Shown: piece by piece, positions 1-12,101 of the stretch
Layout: each line of letters starts with the position of its first letter
Position numbering within the stretch: the first letter of the stretch is position 1
Source: Phaeotremella fagi
Lineage: Eukaryota > Basidiomycota > Tremellomycetes > Tremellales > Phaeotremellaceae
Assembly (NCBI GenBank): GCA_001599715.1
Contig: BCHU01000004.1
Span: 558,001-622,000, forward strand
Length of the DNA stretch: 64,000 nt
Direction of reading: 5' to 3'
The notes under the pieces: model-generated
Told to the model about the DNA's origin: nothing
Seen by the model: only the letters and a program-made list of their open reading frames with translations
Databases searched by the model: none
Position numbers and translations under genes: made by a program

Positions 1-1461
1 TACCTTGGTCGAAGGCTAGGATTTTGGCGACTTTATCACCTTATCGTGATATCGATATGATCATCAGTGAATCGACACTGTACAGGACACAGGGTTTCCG
101 AGCGGATAGTTTGATTTATCAAATGAGAGTTGACGGTGATGAGAAATTCGTTTTCATTTGTAATACAGATAGAAGAGAACCTTGTCCTGTTGATATATCC
201 ATCAAGGGAGAGTATGCTGTCGAGGTAGGTCTGGTGATCAATACATTGGGTCGGTAACTTATTTGGAACAGGTTCTTGACACAGTCACTGGAAAATCTTT
301 CGAATTGAAAACGAAACATGAAAACGGTTCAACCAAATTTAATTGGTATTTCGACGGCTGTGAAAGTCTTTTAGTTCACTTGACCAACGGTACCTCCTCG
401 AAATCGGCTAAACCCCAAACAGTCCTTCGTAAAGATTTCAAACAAGTCAAAGATGTAAGTCCAAGTCGTAACGAACCAATCTGTGCTAACTCAACTCCAA
501 TCAGATCCAACTTGACAGTGTAGAATTGACCGAACCGAATTCCCTTCTCCTCGATTACTGCGAATACAAATGGAACGATGAACCTTGGAACGCTGCCGAA
601 GAAGTCCTTCGAATCGATCAAATCATGAGAACCCGTTTGAATTTTTACAAGAAAGGCGCTAAATTCCGTCAACCATGGACGATCCCTGCTGAAAATCGTC
701 GATCAGCCGGTAAACTCACCTTGAAATTCTCTTTCGAATCAACGATCCAACTCTCAAAAGCTAAATTAGCAGTTGAAACACCTGAAAAAGTTAAGTTATA
801 TCTTGACGATCAACCTATCAACCAAGTCGTTGACGGTTGGTGGGTCGATAAGGATATCAAAACTATCTCGTTACCTTCGATCAGTCCTGGTTCGCATTCC
901 ATTACGATCGAATTTGGTTATAACCAATTGACGAATCCTGAGAGAATGTATATCATTGGTGATTTCGGGGTGGACGTTCGCGGTAGATCCACCAGGATCG
1001 TTCCTTTAGATCTCAAAACTGTTGAATGGGGGGACATCACCAGACAGAATTTACCGTTTTACTCTGGAAACGTCGTTTATCATTGTACCGTCAATTCCAA
1101 AGGCGATGAGGAATTAGCACTTCGAGTAGCTCATTACGCCGGTCCAGTGGTATCAGTCGATCTCAACGGTAAGAGGTTAGGTTTGTTAATCAACGAACCC
1201 TACGCTATCCAACTTGGTCAACTACCTGCTGGAACTCATCAAATCGATTTAACATGTTATGGAAATCGTTACAACTCATTCGGAGCCGTTCATCTAGTTC
1301 CTCATAAAACTGATTGGTTGAATGCAGATTCTTGGAGAAGCGATTTCGATTGGTGGTCGGAAGAATACGTTTTAGGCCAGATTGGGATCTTGAACGCTCC
1401 TAGAATCGAGGTTCCTGGGAGAGAAGTGTTCTTACAGGTTAGAAGAGGTTTCGATCATTAA
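1..1461 (+). CDS. Glycoside-hydrolase-like protein, C-terminal part (5' end outside window)
   Basis: This is the 3' portion of a gene that is already open at base 1. Exons read as 1-224, 272-454 and 505-1461, with introns 225-271 and 455-504 (GT..AG, both phase 0). The final exon ends with TAA. The visible part resembles C-terminal regions of large glycoside hydrolases of the GH106/GH2-like type: a short beta-sandwich piece (FVFICNTDRREP), then a galactose-binding-like jelly roll near the C terminus with the segment GKRLGLLINEPYAIQLGQLP, which matches the usual strand pattern of an LNG..LG..W.PPY sugar-binding module. The catalytic domain must lie upstream, so substrate cannot be assigned. 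alpha-L-Rhamnosidase-like is my best guess; another GH2-clan enzyme is possible. Transcribed toward the convergent RCC2-like gene, 115 bp away. Confidence 0.6.
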
Positions 1462-1576
1462 TCTTAGATATCTGTTTATGATGAATGTGATGTAACGTCA
1501 TTTTTACTTTTGAGTGATATGATACTAAGATGACCAAAAAACTCAAAATGGGTACAGAGTATCTCCTAACAAACAA

Positions 1577-4091
1577 CTATCTCTTCCGTTTCGCAGCAGC
1601 TGAATAATCAGAACAGCTCAAAGTATAGACTTACCTTTGGGTTTACTACTTGATTTCCTTTTCCCGCCTGTCGTTTCCTCTCCATCTTTAACGACGATAA
1701 CCTCGTCTTCAGCCTGATCCGTGCTCTCAGCCTCTTTCTCGCAATCTGGACAGAACCATTGTCCATCAGGTAAAGCAGTTAATGGCGGTACAAGACATCC
1801 GATGTGGTATGGTTGATCGCACTGATTTCAATGAGTATGAATCGTAATTGAAGCAAAGAATGTTAATCACCTTTTCACATTCCAGTAAGGTCGCTTCATC
1901 AACGCCAGCACCATGATCTTCTTTACAAGTCACACAGATGTTATCGGAATCAACGTGTTCTGGATATCTGGGTATATCGGATAATTTGGCGTTAGGTTTG
2001 ACCAAGAACAGAGTGAAGAAAGCTCCGGCAGCGACGCTGTAAACGATATCAGATCACAATCGATTTAAATACTCACTCTAGGACATCGATTCCTTGTAAT
2101 GGTCTGACTTCTTGAGGTTTGGTCGCGGATCTCCCTTCATCGGGGCCGAAACCAAGTTCTGTTCAGGACTTAGCAAACCGTTTTGATGTATCATCGACTC
2201 CACTTACCACCATATAATGCCCCCTGTCCGAACGCTACCGTCATCACGTTTCCTTTGATATCTGCTGGCGTTGTAACGAAATGGGATACACCTCCAACGG
2301 CTACTTTCAGTATCTTACAACTCATTACTATTGAGGAAGGTTAGAGTCAGCTGTTCGAAATGATCAGACGACTTACTATCTTGGATATACCTATCTCTCT
2401 ATCAGCCAAGAATTCTCATCCTGTACTAAAAGAACTCACTTGAATGTCGTGTAAGGTTGCCCTGTAGAGCCTGAATCGATCTTAGTCACAGGTCTGCTTT
2501 AGAAATATTAGAGCTCACCATCTCCAGTTAACTTCCACTTTCCAGCCATTTGGAATAATCTCAAACGATCGATCACCACAGAACCTACAGTGTATCAGCG
2601 TGGTCACGGAAGCCCAAGATCTAACCCACTCGTAGGTCCACAAACAATCTCCGCCGCTCGAGTCACAATATTCGTCCCACTGAACTGAGGAATCACTGTG
2701 GGTACCAATCTAAATCGTTAATCCAATTTCTTCATCGATGCCCACCGATCTTTCTGATCACCAAGACCTAATCTCGAATATCCAGCGTATCCCCATGCCC
2801 AGACATAGCCTTCGTCATCCATACATAGAGAGTGTTGAGAGCCGGAAGCGATCTGAACAATCTTCTTACCGGCGATACCGCTCGTTATCAAACCTAAATG
2901 GATGGGTTAATGAGAGTTTCGTCGGCAGACTTACGAGCTGGAACTTCGGTATCGTATCCAATCTTTCCAGCTTTTATGATTCGTTCACCTAGAAGACATC
3001 AGTTCATATCTCACGATTAGTAGATATCAACTGACCAGTTTTACCGTTACCTAATTGACCTTTCTCACTGGATCCCGCAGCGTACACTTCCCCTTTATCC
3101 GTAAGGAACAAAGAGAAAGTGAGACCAGCAGTAGCTTGTACGATCTTTGCGTCTTTAACATTTTGCCATGGTCCCGTAATTCTCGTCAAAGAACTGATTT
3201 CAGGACATATCGACTAAACTTTCAGTAAACCCATACAGACACCCCTCACTCACAAGTCCAAGTTGACCGGTGACATTGTTCCCACATCCCCAAACACCAC
3301 CTTGATCGTCTATCAGAAAGAAATGACTTCTTCCAGCAGCCCCTCCAATCCATTTTGAACCTTTAGGTAATCCTTTGGAGGTAGTCGTGATTTTCAATGG
3401 GGAATGTTGGGAGACGATGCCGGATGGATTGCCAGCTAAAGTTGATGATGGGAGTTTACCGAAGAGATGGGCGGTACCGTTGACTGTAAAACTTTAGTAC
3501 GACACATTGCATTCAACTAACTGTCAATGACAATTCCATAATTGGCGTTACATCCAGAAATGATTTTTGTAACTTTGACATTAGATATACTTCTTAGAAT
3601 TACCGGTGAATCGAGTTCGGTGTTACTGATATAAATTAGCTGTTGATGAGGTATGTTGACATACGGCAACCTTTTGTCTTTCTTCCCATTTGAAGCCCTA
3701 GAGAATTGTTAAATGTGTTCAATAGAGGTTACTAACCAATCAGTTCCCCCACAAAGTAAAACTGTTAAACAAATTTATATCAGCGGAAGTTTTTCGAAAA
3801 GCAAAAGGAGGAAAAATCAGTCGCGTCATGATCCCGATCCCGTAAGAGCTTCACTACAAATACATTGCAGGTAGCCAGTCATGTTCTATCCGGTAAGGAT
3901 CGAAAGGTCGTGAACGACTGTCATGACTGGTCTCAATGGAGATCCGCGATGGGAGCAGATGGGAGAGTCACACGATAAAGTGAGCCAACGGGATGATGTC
4001 ATTTACCTCTTCCCCATGATTCCTCTGTTGGTGATTCAGTTGCTACTGCTGCAGCTGTATCTGTGACTGGTGCTGTGGTCGTCTCTGCCAT
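1577..4091 (-). CDS. RCC2-like RCC1-repeat beta-propeller protein with C-terminal PHD finger
   Basis: A multi-exon minus-strand gene. Exon 1 (4007-4091) encodes MAETTTAPVTD.., followed by a 245-nt intron (3762-4006), far longer than the other introns. The second exon continues with VLLCGGTDW, like the start of the RCC2/TD-60 propeller. RCC1 blades follow, for example WGCGNNVTGQLGL and YAAGSSEKGQLGNG. After the propeller comes a PHD-type zinc finger in the Cys4-His-Cys3 pattern: ICVTC, ECEKCDQPYHIGC, WFCPDCEK. The last exon gives a basic tail (AAAKRKR, stop 1577-1579). RCC1-fold proteins act on small GTPases and chromatin, and PHD fingers commonly read histone H3, so a chromatin-associated role is inferred. 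The start at 4091 is chosen over an in-frame ATG at 4199, which would add 36 unremarkable residues. Divergent from the nucleoporin gene. Confidence 0.75.
3762..4006 (-). other. Unusually long first intron of the RCC2-like gene
   Basis: This 245-nt intron separates the short N-terminal exon from the propeller exons, whereas other introns here are about 45-60 nt. It contains a perfect 9-bp inverted repeat, CCAGTCATG at about 3874-3882 and CATGACTGG at about 3922-3930. That could form a hairpin in the RNA. No convincing snoRNA boxes were seen. Confidence 0.5.
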
Positions 4092-4365
4092 GATGGGATG
4101 TATGAGATGTGGTTGTTCTGCACTGTGTGGTGAGTTGACTTGAGTTGACACTGGACTGGACTGGGACGCGGCTGAAGCTATACCCGGCGCGTCATTCAAA
4201 CATTACCAGTCGGCGTTATGAGTGTGCAGCGGTATTATAGTTACTCTGGTTGATGTGGCACTTATCGAAGCTTCTTGAATCATCTTTCGCTCTGCAACAA
4301 CAATAACAATATCAACTACAGCAACCACATCCACATCCACATCCACCTCCGCCTTCGAAATCATC

Positions 4366-6988
4366 ATGGAGAGGTCTTCATCAAGGAGGGATCTCAAAGC
4401 TGAACGCTTAGCTCAATCTCCCTATTCAAGACCTGCGACGAAAAGAGCGACTCCAGCTACAGTAAGTTCCTCACTTCCTACAGCTCATCACCAATTAACC
4501 ATCCGTAGCCATTCTCAACTCTCCGTTCAATCGTCAGCTACGTTTCATCACCTTTTCGTAGATCACCAAAATCACAACTACCGACCCATGCACCCAGGAT
4601 AGGCTCTCAAGAGGAACCGATCGCTATCGATATCGATACCAAATCCGAATCTGGTTCAGAAGATTTATGGGATGGGGAAGCACCCAATGGAGTTCTCGGT
4701 CAGAACGTATCGAATTTCATTGAATCGTCAAGAAACGACGACCATCAGGATCAGGATGTCGAAGAGAGATCTGCTTTGTTTCGGAGTAAAGGTGAAATCG
4801 TTGGTGGTAGAAGAGATATTGAGAGACAAGGACGATTACTTGGCGTAAGTTATGGTTTGATAGATGGAAAATTGACGAATAGACCTCTACTTCTCAAATA
4901 AATTTGTCTACTCCAGGACCATCCCGATTTCAACCTTCACCTTCAATGTCAGCTTTACCTAATACACTCACCCACCGTGTTAACGGTACACTACCTTCTC
5001 GAGCACCATTGCCAACATTCACAGTTCCAAGAGCTGCACCCTCCACACCATCCGTCCCCACCACCTCCGCATCCTCAGTAGCACTTACCGCCTACTTGGA
5101 TGCTAAAAAGGGTCAACAACTCGGTCCAGACGATTTCGTAATCATTGAAACGTTGACTGAAAAAGCCAAGAAGGAGTCTGGTAACGTTGGTGGATGGAGT
5201 GCAGGGACTTTTACCCCTCGATCGAAATTCAATGGATCTTCTGTCAATGGTACACCAGCGAAAACTCCACAGTTCGCACCTTCAACGCCTGGTGTTGACT
5301 TTTCTGTTGGTGTCAGTGCACCCTTACCAGGTTCTGCTACTCCCAATGGAAAACGGATTACGTATTTAGGTCCAGGAATGAGTCCTCGTCGTTTACTTCC
5401 AAAATCGAACTCTGAATTCAAACCTCTGTTTGATATTGAATCTAAATCAGAGGGAAAGAAAAGGAAAACGGAGGATAATCAATCCTTGGATTCCAGTAAT
5501 TCAGGTAAAGGTTATGGTCAAGCTACGATCCCTCTACCTCGACCTTCTCCTTTGAATCAAACCGTCATCGCCCCTTCAAAAGAAGAAAACGCTGTTCGGG
5601 AAGGTAAAAAATCAGCTATGGATATAGTGAACGAGATCATTAGTGAAGAATTAGGTTTGGATCCGGTTCCCACAACTGTCTTAATTAATCCTTATGAATC
5701 GTCGACGTCGATCCCGACACCCACTTCAACCACTATCTCCCCATCCAAATGGACACCTAGGAAATCGGTCCTGAAAACTTCTATCAGAGGATCGGGGACA
5801 CCTACCAGAGGAGCTGCTGAGAAATTGGAACGTCATAAGACAGGTAGAAAATTGACGACGTTGGAAACGTTACGTGGTGATCGTCAGGTAAGATTTATAA
5901 GGCAGATTCAAACTGATCAACAGTTTGCAACACCTTCTAAAGCTCCTGCAAAGCGTCGACAAGAGGAAGAGGAAGAAGACGAAGTCATGGAAACAGAGAT
6001 AGAACCTCTATCACCATTACCAACAGCACCTGTCGTCAGAGAACCCTCACCATTACCGATCCCAGCCATGCCAGAACCAGATGTATTACCGAAATTCACA
6101 CCACCAAGTATAATGTCCGCCTCGTTTTCGTCATTCAAACCTCAATCATCGATTTCATCAACCGACACGTTCGTCTCAACCTCCATATCTCAGGATTCAG
6201 CATTAGCATCATTCGCTAAGAAGGATGATGGGAAGAAATTCGTTTTACCAGATATATCAGCTCATCAACCTACGAAACCTGAAGAAGAGGAGAATATCAT
6301 TCGTCATGATGTTACGCCAATCGTTAATGGCACAACTAAACCTTTATATCTTTCGGCTAAGAATTCAGCTTTGAAAATTTCAAAAGTCGCTTTACCGTTT
6401 TATACGTTCACTTCACCAAGTTACGATAAACTAGAGGATTCAACTATCAGATCGAAAGCTTCAAAAATTCCAGTCGAGTCATTACCGAAATTCTCTTTTA
6501 CTATTTCAACCCCATCGTCATCGACTTCTACTTCTTCTTCTGCTTCAGCTCAGGTTTTTGATGATTCACCTTGGACATGTTCAATGTGTATGCTACAGAA
6601 TCCTGGAACTGCAACGGAGAAATGTACGATTTGTGAAGAACCTCGACCGATTTCAAAACCCAAAAGTGTTCTTAACCAATTTAAAGCCACCCCGACACCG
6701 ACACCAACATCTCCGGACACCGAATGGACATGTTCAATGTGTATGTTGAAGAATCCTGGATCTGCAAAAGAGAAATGCACGGTATGCGAGGAACCACGTC
6801 CGAAATCAAAATCCGAAATCTCAACTTCATCAACATCGACATCGACATTGGTCAACAAACCTTTCGATTTCGCTGCTGCTGGATTCAAGAAGACGGCTGT
6901 TGACGAGGGGAAATGGATTTGTGGGATTTGTGGTTTGACGAACGAAAGTGGGAATAGTAAATGTTTCGTTTGTGAAAGTCCTCGATGA
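4366..6988 (+). CDS. Nuclear-basket-type nucleoporin with three RanBP2-type zinc fingers
   Basis: Three exons (4366-4461, 4509-4844, 4883-6988), all phase 0, encode about 845 residues. Close to the N terminus, exon 2 opens with PFSTLRSIVSYVSSPFRR, an amphipathic-helix-like stretch of the kind that anchors Nup1/Nup60/Nup153 to the inner nuclear membrane. The middle is long, disordered and Ser/Thr/Pro-rich with few FG dipeptides. The C terminus has three RanBP2-type zinc fingers, each W-x-C-x2-C-x(10-12)-C-x2-C: about 6572-6640 (WTCSMCMLQNPG), 6724-6792 (WTCSMCMLKNPG) and 6912-6985 (WICGICGLTNES). Nup153 uses such fingers to bind Ran. The combination of a membrane-binding N terminus and Ran-type fingers supports a basket nucleoporin. 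Another RanBP2-finger protein remains possible because FG repeats are scarce. Confidence 0.7.
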
Positions 6989-7353
6989 GTTTGTGGTTAT
7001 GAGGGATATGAATATGGACAATGAGGTTGGTGGGGGAGGAGTTGGTTGGGTCCAAATGTAGATATTATGCATTACATTAGATATAGTCGTCTATATACTG
7101 GTAATAACTGAGGTTCGCGAGAGAACCAGGTGGCCCCGCGTATGACATCTTTTGGATACTGCATCTATCTCGTCTCGTACAACTACCTCTCTTCACTTGA
7201 CTCCTTTTTCATCTTGGATTACTACCTGTATATACATATAATAGATAAAGCATCACAGACAGTCTAATAGCATATCATAAACAGCATTTCACCCCAAAAC
7301 ACTAAAAACATTTAATGAACCCATAACCCGACAACCAAAGCACAACACGAACA
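6989..7353. other. Intergenic region, nucleoporin 3' end to DENND6-like promoter
   Basis: Contains the 3' flank of the nucleoporin gene and the probable promoter and 5' leader of the next gene. A TATA-like stretch (TATACATATAATAGATAAAG) lies at about 7231-7250. I see no gene here. Confidence 0.6.
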
Positions 7354-10333
7354 ATGTCACAATTCGATTCAGAAGGTGATATCTCACTAGTGAATCAATC
7401 CTCGAAATCACCAATCTCACGTTCGACCTCTTTAAGGAATTCTTCAAGATTATCTTCAACATCCACCACGCAACAGAGACAACGTGGACCGATCTCACCG
7501 AGTTTAGGTCGAACGTTGTGGGAGAGACGATCACCTTCTTTCGATATTGAGATTGATCCTTCGACACCTACTATCTCAACTTACAAACGTGGAAATGATT
7601 CCAATGGCCATAGATCAGTTTCATTAAAGACTCCAACTCAATCTCGAGATAATTTAGATCCATTCGGTGAACCCAGACGAGCTTCAACTTCAACCTCAAC
7701 CTCGCCTCCATCTTCAAACGGGATCCAAATGAATAGATCTTTATCACTAACCATCCCTTCTACCGATTATCTCCAACCCAATTCCCATTCACCGAAAGCT
7801 GCCTCACCTTCAGCTCGACTAGGTTGGTCCAGACGTCCGGGTGAACCACGTCCTCCACCTTTGATTGATGTTTCGGTTGGGGAGAGGATGTCACGTTGGA
7901 TCAAGGAGATCGTGGTTTGTAACTTCGATTTGGAGAGGGGACCGGTCATTGAACGAAGAGCTTTGGGACGTAGATGGGGTCCAGGGGAGAAAGAGAATGT
8001 GTAGGTCCAATCTTGACTGGATATCGTTTTGACTGTTAACTGACTTCTTGCTTAGTGCGTTCTCATCTTTTCCTGATACTTCCCTATTCGCCGAGGGATC
8101 AATATTGTTTTCTTTCAAAATTCGTCAGATCCCCCCTGATCCTTCGACTTTGTCTTTACCAGAACCACCTTCCCCTTTACCAGATAGAAACGAACCTATA
8201 CTCAAACCTACACCTTCTCCAAATTCCAATCCCAATACCAATTCAGTTGATGTTGAAGAGTTAGCCAACCAAACTTCAGATTTAGATATTGCCTCCAGCG
8301 AGAATGGTGTTGGGAGGGAGAAGGTGGGACAGGAAGTGGGAGTGGGGGTGGTTAGGAAGACTGAACTTAGTTCTGGAGAGAAGGCTGATGAATATCGGAG
8401 ATGGGATGAGAGGGGCAGAGAATGGTTATATGGTTTCGTGTGGTTTCAGCAGGCTAAGGATAAAGATATTGCTAGGGGTTATATGCAGGTTGGTGAAGAT
8501 TCCTTCTTATCTCTTTGATATCTTTGACTTATCCTCAATAGAAATCTGTCGTCATCCTCACTCATCTCCCCTTTCCTGTGCTGTTCTCAGCTGTACTGGA
8601 ACGAATCGCTCCGCCGTTCTTTGAACATGGATACTCAGCTCTTGAAGCTGCTTGCCATTCAATAGCTGCTTGGTAAGTCGATTTTCATTAACTATAGTAA
8701 TCTTATGTTGACTCTCTCAATAGGCCAGATCCAACACCAGACACAATGCTCAGTTTACCTATCTTGTCCGATTTGATCAACGTGAAATTACCCGATACAA
8801 CAGAAGCACCTCAAGTTGGTAAAGCTTTCGAAATCGCTTCTCCAGAAAGACCAATTCCAGTATGTACAACGTCCCCACAATTCTAACGCACCACTTACAA
8901 TTCATAGATCCTACTCGCCTCTCTACCCCGATCAACCCCACTGAGAGCTTTCTCAACCCTTCTACCCTCACTATGGTCTTTATGGGAATGTCTAATCCTA
9001 GCCGAACCAATTTTAGTCATAGCGCCCGATCCACGTACATGTTCAGAAATCGTTTGGTGGTTACGTGATCTATTACGACCTGTATGTCATCTCAAGACTG
9101 AACTTGGATTAGGAAAACTGATCGTTGGATTAGATACCGCCTGCTGGGGATTTTAGACCGTATCTCCATATCCATGATCACGATTTCTCTTTGTTGGTGA
9201 ATTCGAATAAACCTCAAACAGGTGTCGTGGTTGGCGTTACAGTAAGTTTGAGCTTCTAACGAATGTGCACGGTTTCAGAGTTGATATCACCACAGAACCC
9301 GTTCTTTAGGAACGCAGCTGCTCATTGGCCGAATGTGATTTCCATCAATGGTGAAAGAATTCGTAGGAATCATGGGGCTAGTCCTTCACCTAGTCCTCGA
9401 CCTGATAATCCTGAGGGATTCATTAGTCGTCGACATAGGAGTGTTTTGAAGGATAAACTCTTGCTCAAGAGATTAGAGACACTTGTGGCTGAGGGTAAAC
9501 ATGATGGTAGGTTTGGTCCTGACTGAAAAGGTTATAGACTGATTGTTTATCATCCAGACCCCGAGGGAAACGAAGCTTTACGATCACATTTCCAACAATT
9601 AACTGAAAAGATGTTAGTCCCCCTCAACCGATATTTCCAAACTCTAGTCCCAACCCTCTCGACCCCAACCCCATCCAACACAACGATCCTAAACGATCAA
9701 CCGAATTTGAAAACCATCAAACCGTTCTCCCTCCCAACCTTCTTGACACATTTACGAACCCATGGACCCAACCCCTTAGGATTCAAAATCAAAGGTTTAA
9801 GCACGAAAACCAGAGTTGAAAACGATTTCTACGCTGCTTTCTGTATGGGAGGAAGTTTTTCCGGTTGGTTGACGGGTCGAATTGATTCTTTAAGTGGAGG
9901 TGGGGGCGGTTCGAACGGTATTAATACAAATACTGGTGTGGGATTCATGACTCCAACCCGACCTTCTAGTGCGTTCTCGAATCGTGAACATAGAACTGGG
10001 AATATAATGCGAGGTGGAATTGGAGTTGGAAACGAGAATGAAATTGGTTTAGGGATATCGACACCCATCGCTGTTCAACATCAATTCACCAGCACCAACG
10101 GGATGGATAAATCGGTAGATGGACAATCACAATCTGGTGAAGTGGATGTCGATGGATACAACTCGACCTCGACTTGCGATAATGATAATGAAGATTATAG
10201 GGCTTCGGATGATGGACATGGACAGGGGATGGGTAGGGAGGTTGTTCATGGACCAGGAGAAAGTTATTATGAAGCTAGGAGGGGGAGTGAGGCTGGATTC
10301 GGACTTGGGGTGTTATCTAGATTAGGGAGATGA
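7354..10333 (+). CDS. DENND6/FAM116-type DENN-domain protein (putative Rab GEF)
   Basis: A many-exon gene. The first exon (to about 8002) encodes a Ser-rich disordered N terminus, then the start of the longin-like half of DENN: MSRWIKEIVVCNFDLERGPV. Splicing joins this to AFSSFPDTSLFAEGSILFSF, then WLYGFVWFQQAKDKDIARGY, KSVVILTHLPFPVLFSAVLE, ILLASLPRSTPLRAFSTLL and GVTNPFFRNAAAHWPNVI. The order and spacing match DENND6 proteins. In animals DENND6 activates Rab14 in endosomal recycling; the fungal role is inferred. The C-terminal third (about 9900-10333) is Gly/Asn/Asp-rich low complexity. Introns were placed with GT..AG at about 8003-8055, 8490-8540, 8673-8724, 8862-8908, 9081-9131, 9242-9294 and 9507-9559. 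Start chosen at the first ATG of the long open exon. Confidence 0.75.
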
Positions 10334-10521
10334 GTGGTGATTTGTTGTATTTTATCTTGTTGTCATGCATCTCATTGGCATTCACTTTTTGAATGGTTAT
10401 ACGAACCAGTACAGTTTTATGATCTAATTAGTTAAAAAGTTTCATGTCTAGATACAGTATAAGCTACAAAACGTCATTTGAATTCTACGTTTGATTTTAT
10501 TACACCACGCAGTTTTGGATC

Positions 10522-11736
10522 TTAAGAGTTCAAAACCGCATTCAACCTTTTCCTCTCCTCCCGATCTTTCCTATCCACATCTTTCCACTTGATCTTCCCC
10601 TTCTTCCCCAACACCACCCCATCCCCAGCCCCACGTCCAGAAAACCTAGAATATCTAGCTCGTCTTTGAGCCTCCATAATCTCTTTATGTGTATGTGTAA
10701 CCCGAACTCTGGAATTAGATCTATCGTCACCTGGTTCAATCCTTGAGTTATTTGTATGTTTATGTTTGCGATGAGATTGTTTGGATAGATGATGTCCTAA
10801 ACCTAGTTTATCTATTTTGAGGGTTGTCGCGATAGGTGCCGTTCTACCTGGTCCACCTGCACCACCTCGCATTTCATCTTCGGACGAGGAATCATCAGAT
10901 GAATTAGTTAGATCAAGGATGATTTTCCCATTTTCATTAATCTCTTGAACGTCATCATCAACCTTTCTCTTCCCTTTATCTTTCTTGTCAACTCTAAGTT
11001 CTTGGGGTTCCCGATTAGGTGCTCTACCTAATCCACCACCCTCCCAGCCGATATCTTTCAACAGTTCGTAACCTTTATTCTCGGGTCCCAAGACGTATTT
11101 AATTGGTGCGGTTCGTGGTATCGGGGAGATGTTTAGGAGGTTAGAGATTCCTATTGAAGGGGGTGGGTTGGGGTTTGGATTTGGGCTGGGGAGGGTTGAG
11201 GTGGTAGCTAGGGCTCGACGGATGAACCATTCTCTTTGAGGGATTTTGATTGGTTTGGGTTCTGCGTTTGTACTCGAAGAGGTTGGGATTGAGGTTGAGA
11301 CTACCTTGATTTCTCCTTCAGCGGGACGTTCAGTGTTCTTGGATTCGACTTTCGTCTTCGTCTTCGTCAATGCCTCCCCTAAACCAGGCGTCCCACCTCT
11401 TGACAAAGTCCTATACCAATCCGAAACCTCCTCCCCACCAGCGATATCCTCCTTCCGTCCCTCGTTACCAACTATCACATCAACTCCAACACCATCACTA
11501 ACACTTCTACCTAACTCGTCAAAAACCAAAGTCGAAGAAACGAATTTAGGCGGTAATCTAGATTTCTCTGGTCCATGGGTGGAATGGATTAACCATTCTT
11601 TGTCACCTTTTTGGTCGTACGTATATCGAAACGATGTTGGGGTTGAGCTTGATGCTTGGGGTGATGATCTTATTATGGCTACTTCTGGGAAACCGAGTCC
11701 TTGTCCTTCGTCTTGTGGATTTAGGGACTCGGTCAT
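10522..11736 (-). CDS. G-patch domain protein
   Basis: A single-exon minus-strand reading frame. The G-patch core is visible as KGYELLKDIGWEGGGLGRAP, which fits the hhx3GaxxGxGLG consensus; a second segment (IATTLKIDKLGLGHHLSK) follows after an acidic Asp/Ser-rich linker. The C terminus is basic and helical (KDVDRKDREERKRLNAVL). G-patch proteins activate DEAH-box RNA helicases in splicing and ribosome biogenesis, so an RNA-processing role is inferred; the exact orthologue is not recognised. The start at 11736 (MTESLNPQDEG) is preferred; an in-frame ATG at 11844 would add 36 low-quality residues. Intronless, unlike most neighbours. Convergent with the DENND6-like gene, which ends 188 bp away. 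Confidence 0.7.
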   Translation of the reverse strand: MTESLNPQDEGQGLGFPEVAIIRSSPQASSSTPTSFRYTYDQKGDKEWLIHSTHGPEKSRLPPKFVSSTLVFDELGRSVSDGVGVDVIVGNEGRKEDIAGGEEVSDWYRTLSRGGTPGLGEALTKTKTKVESKNTERPAEGEIKVVSTSIPTSSSTNAEPKPIKIPQREWFIRRALATTSTLPSPNPNPNPPPSIGISNLLNISPIPRTAPIKYVLGPENKGYELLKDIGWEGGGLGRAPNREPQELRVDKKDKGKRKVDDDVQEINENGKIILDLTNSSDDSSSEDEMRGGAGGPGRTAPIATTLKIDKLGLGHHLSKQSHRKHKHTNNSRIEPGDDRSNSRVRVTHTHKEIMEAQRRARYSRFSGRGAGDGVVLGKKGKIKWKDVDRKDREERKRLNAVLNS

Positions 11737-12101
11737 TTCTTTTGGCCTGGGGTTGGGATGGATGTAAGAAGCAACATTACCAACATTGTTTTTATTGATT
11801 TTTCGTGTTTTTTGGGTGGCAAATTGATGATTCTGATTGTGCATTGTGCATTGTTGTGTCCCCTTTTGCTGTCTCCTTTCACAGACAACTCATATCACCT
11901 TTCTAAATATAGATTATAATAACCAGTACTTAGATCAAAAGAATCAAAGTATCAAAAATCAGTCACAAAAGTGTCACCAAAAGATAATATCAGAGCAGTT
12001 ACCGTCGAAGATTTTCCAAAGAACCAAACGACTTCGTCTGAGAAGCCCATCTCAATACCTGTTAAAGAAGTACCCCAGCATACCCAAAACCAAACTCATG
12101 A
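11737..12101. other. Intergenic region between G-patch gene and small orphan ORF
   Basis: A divergent promoter region of about 365 bp. It is AT-rich and open in more than one frame, but the open frames have no family resemblance. No RNA gene was seen. Confidence 0.4.
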
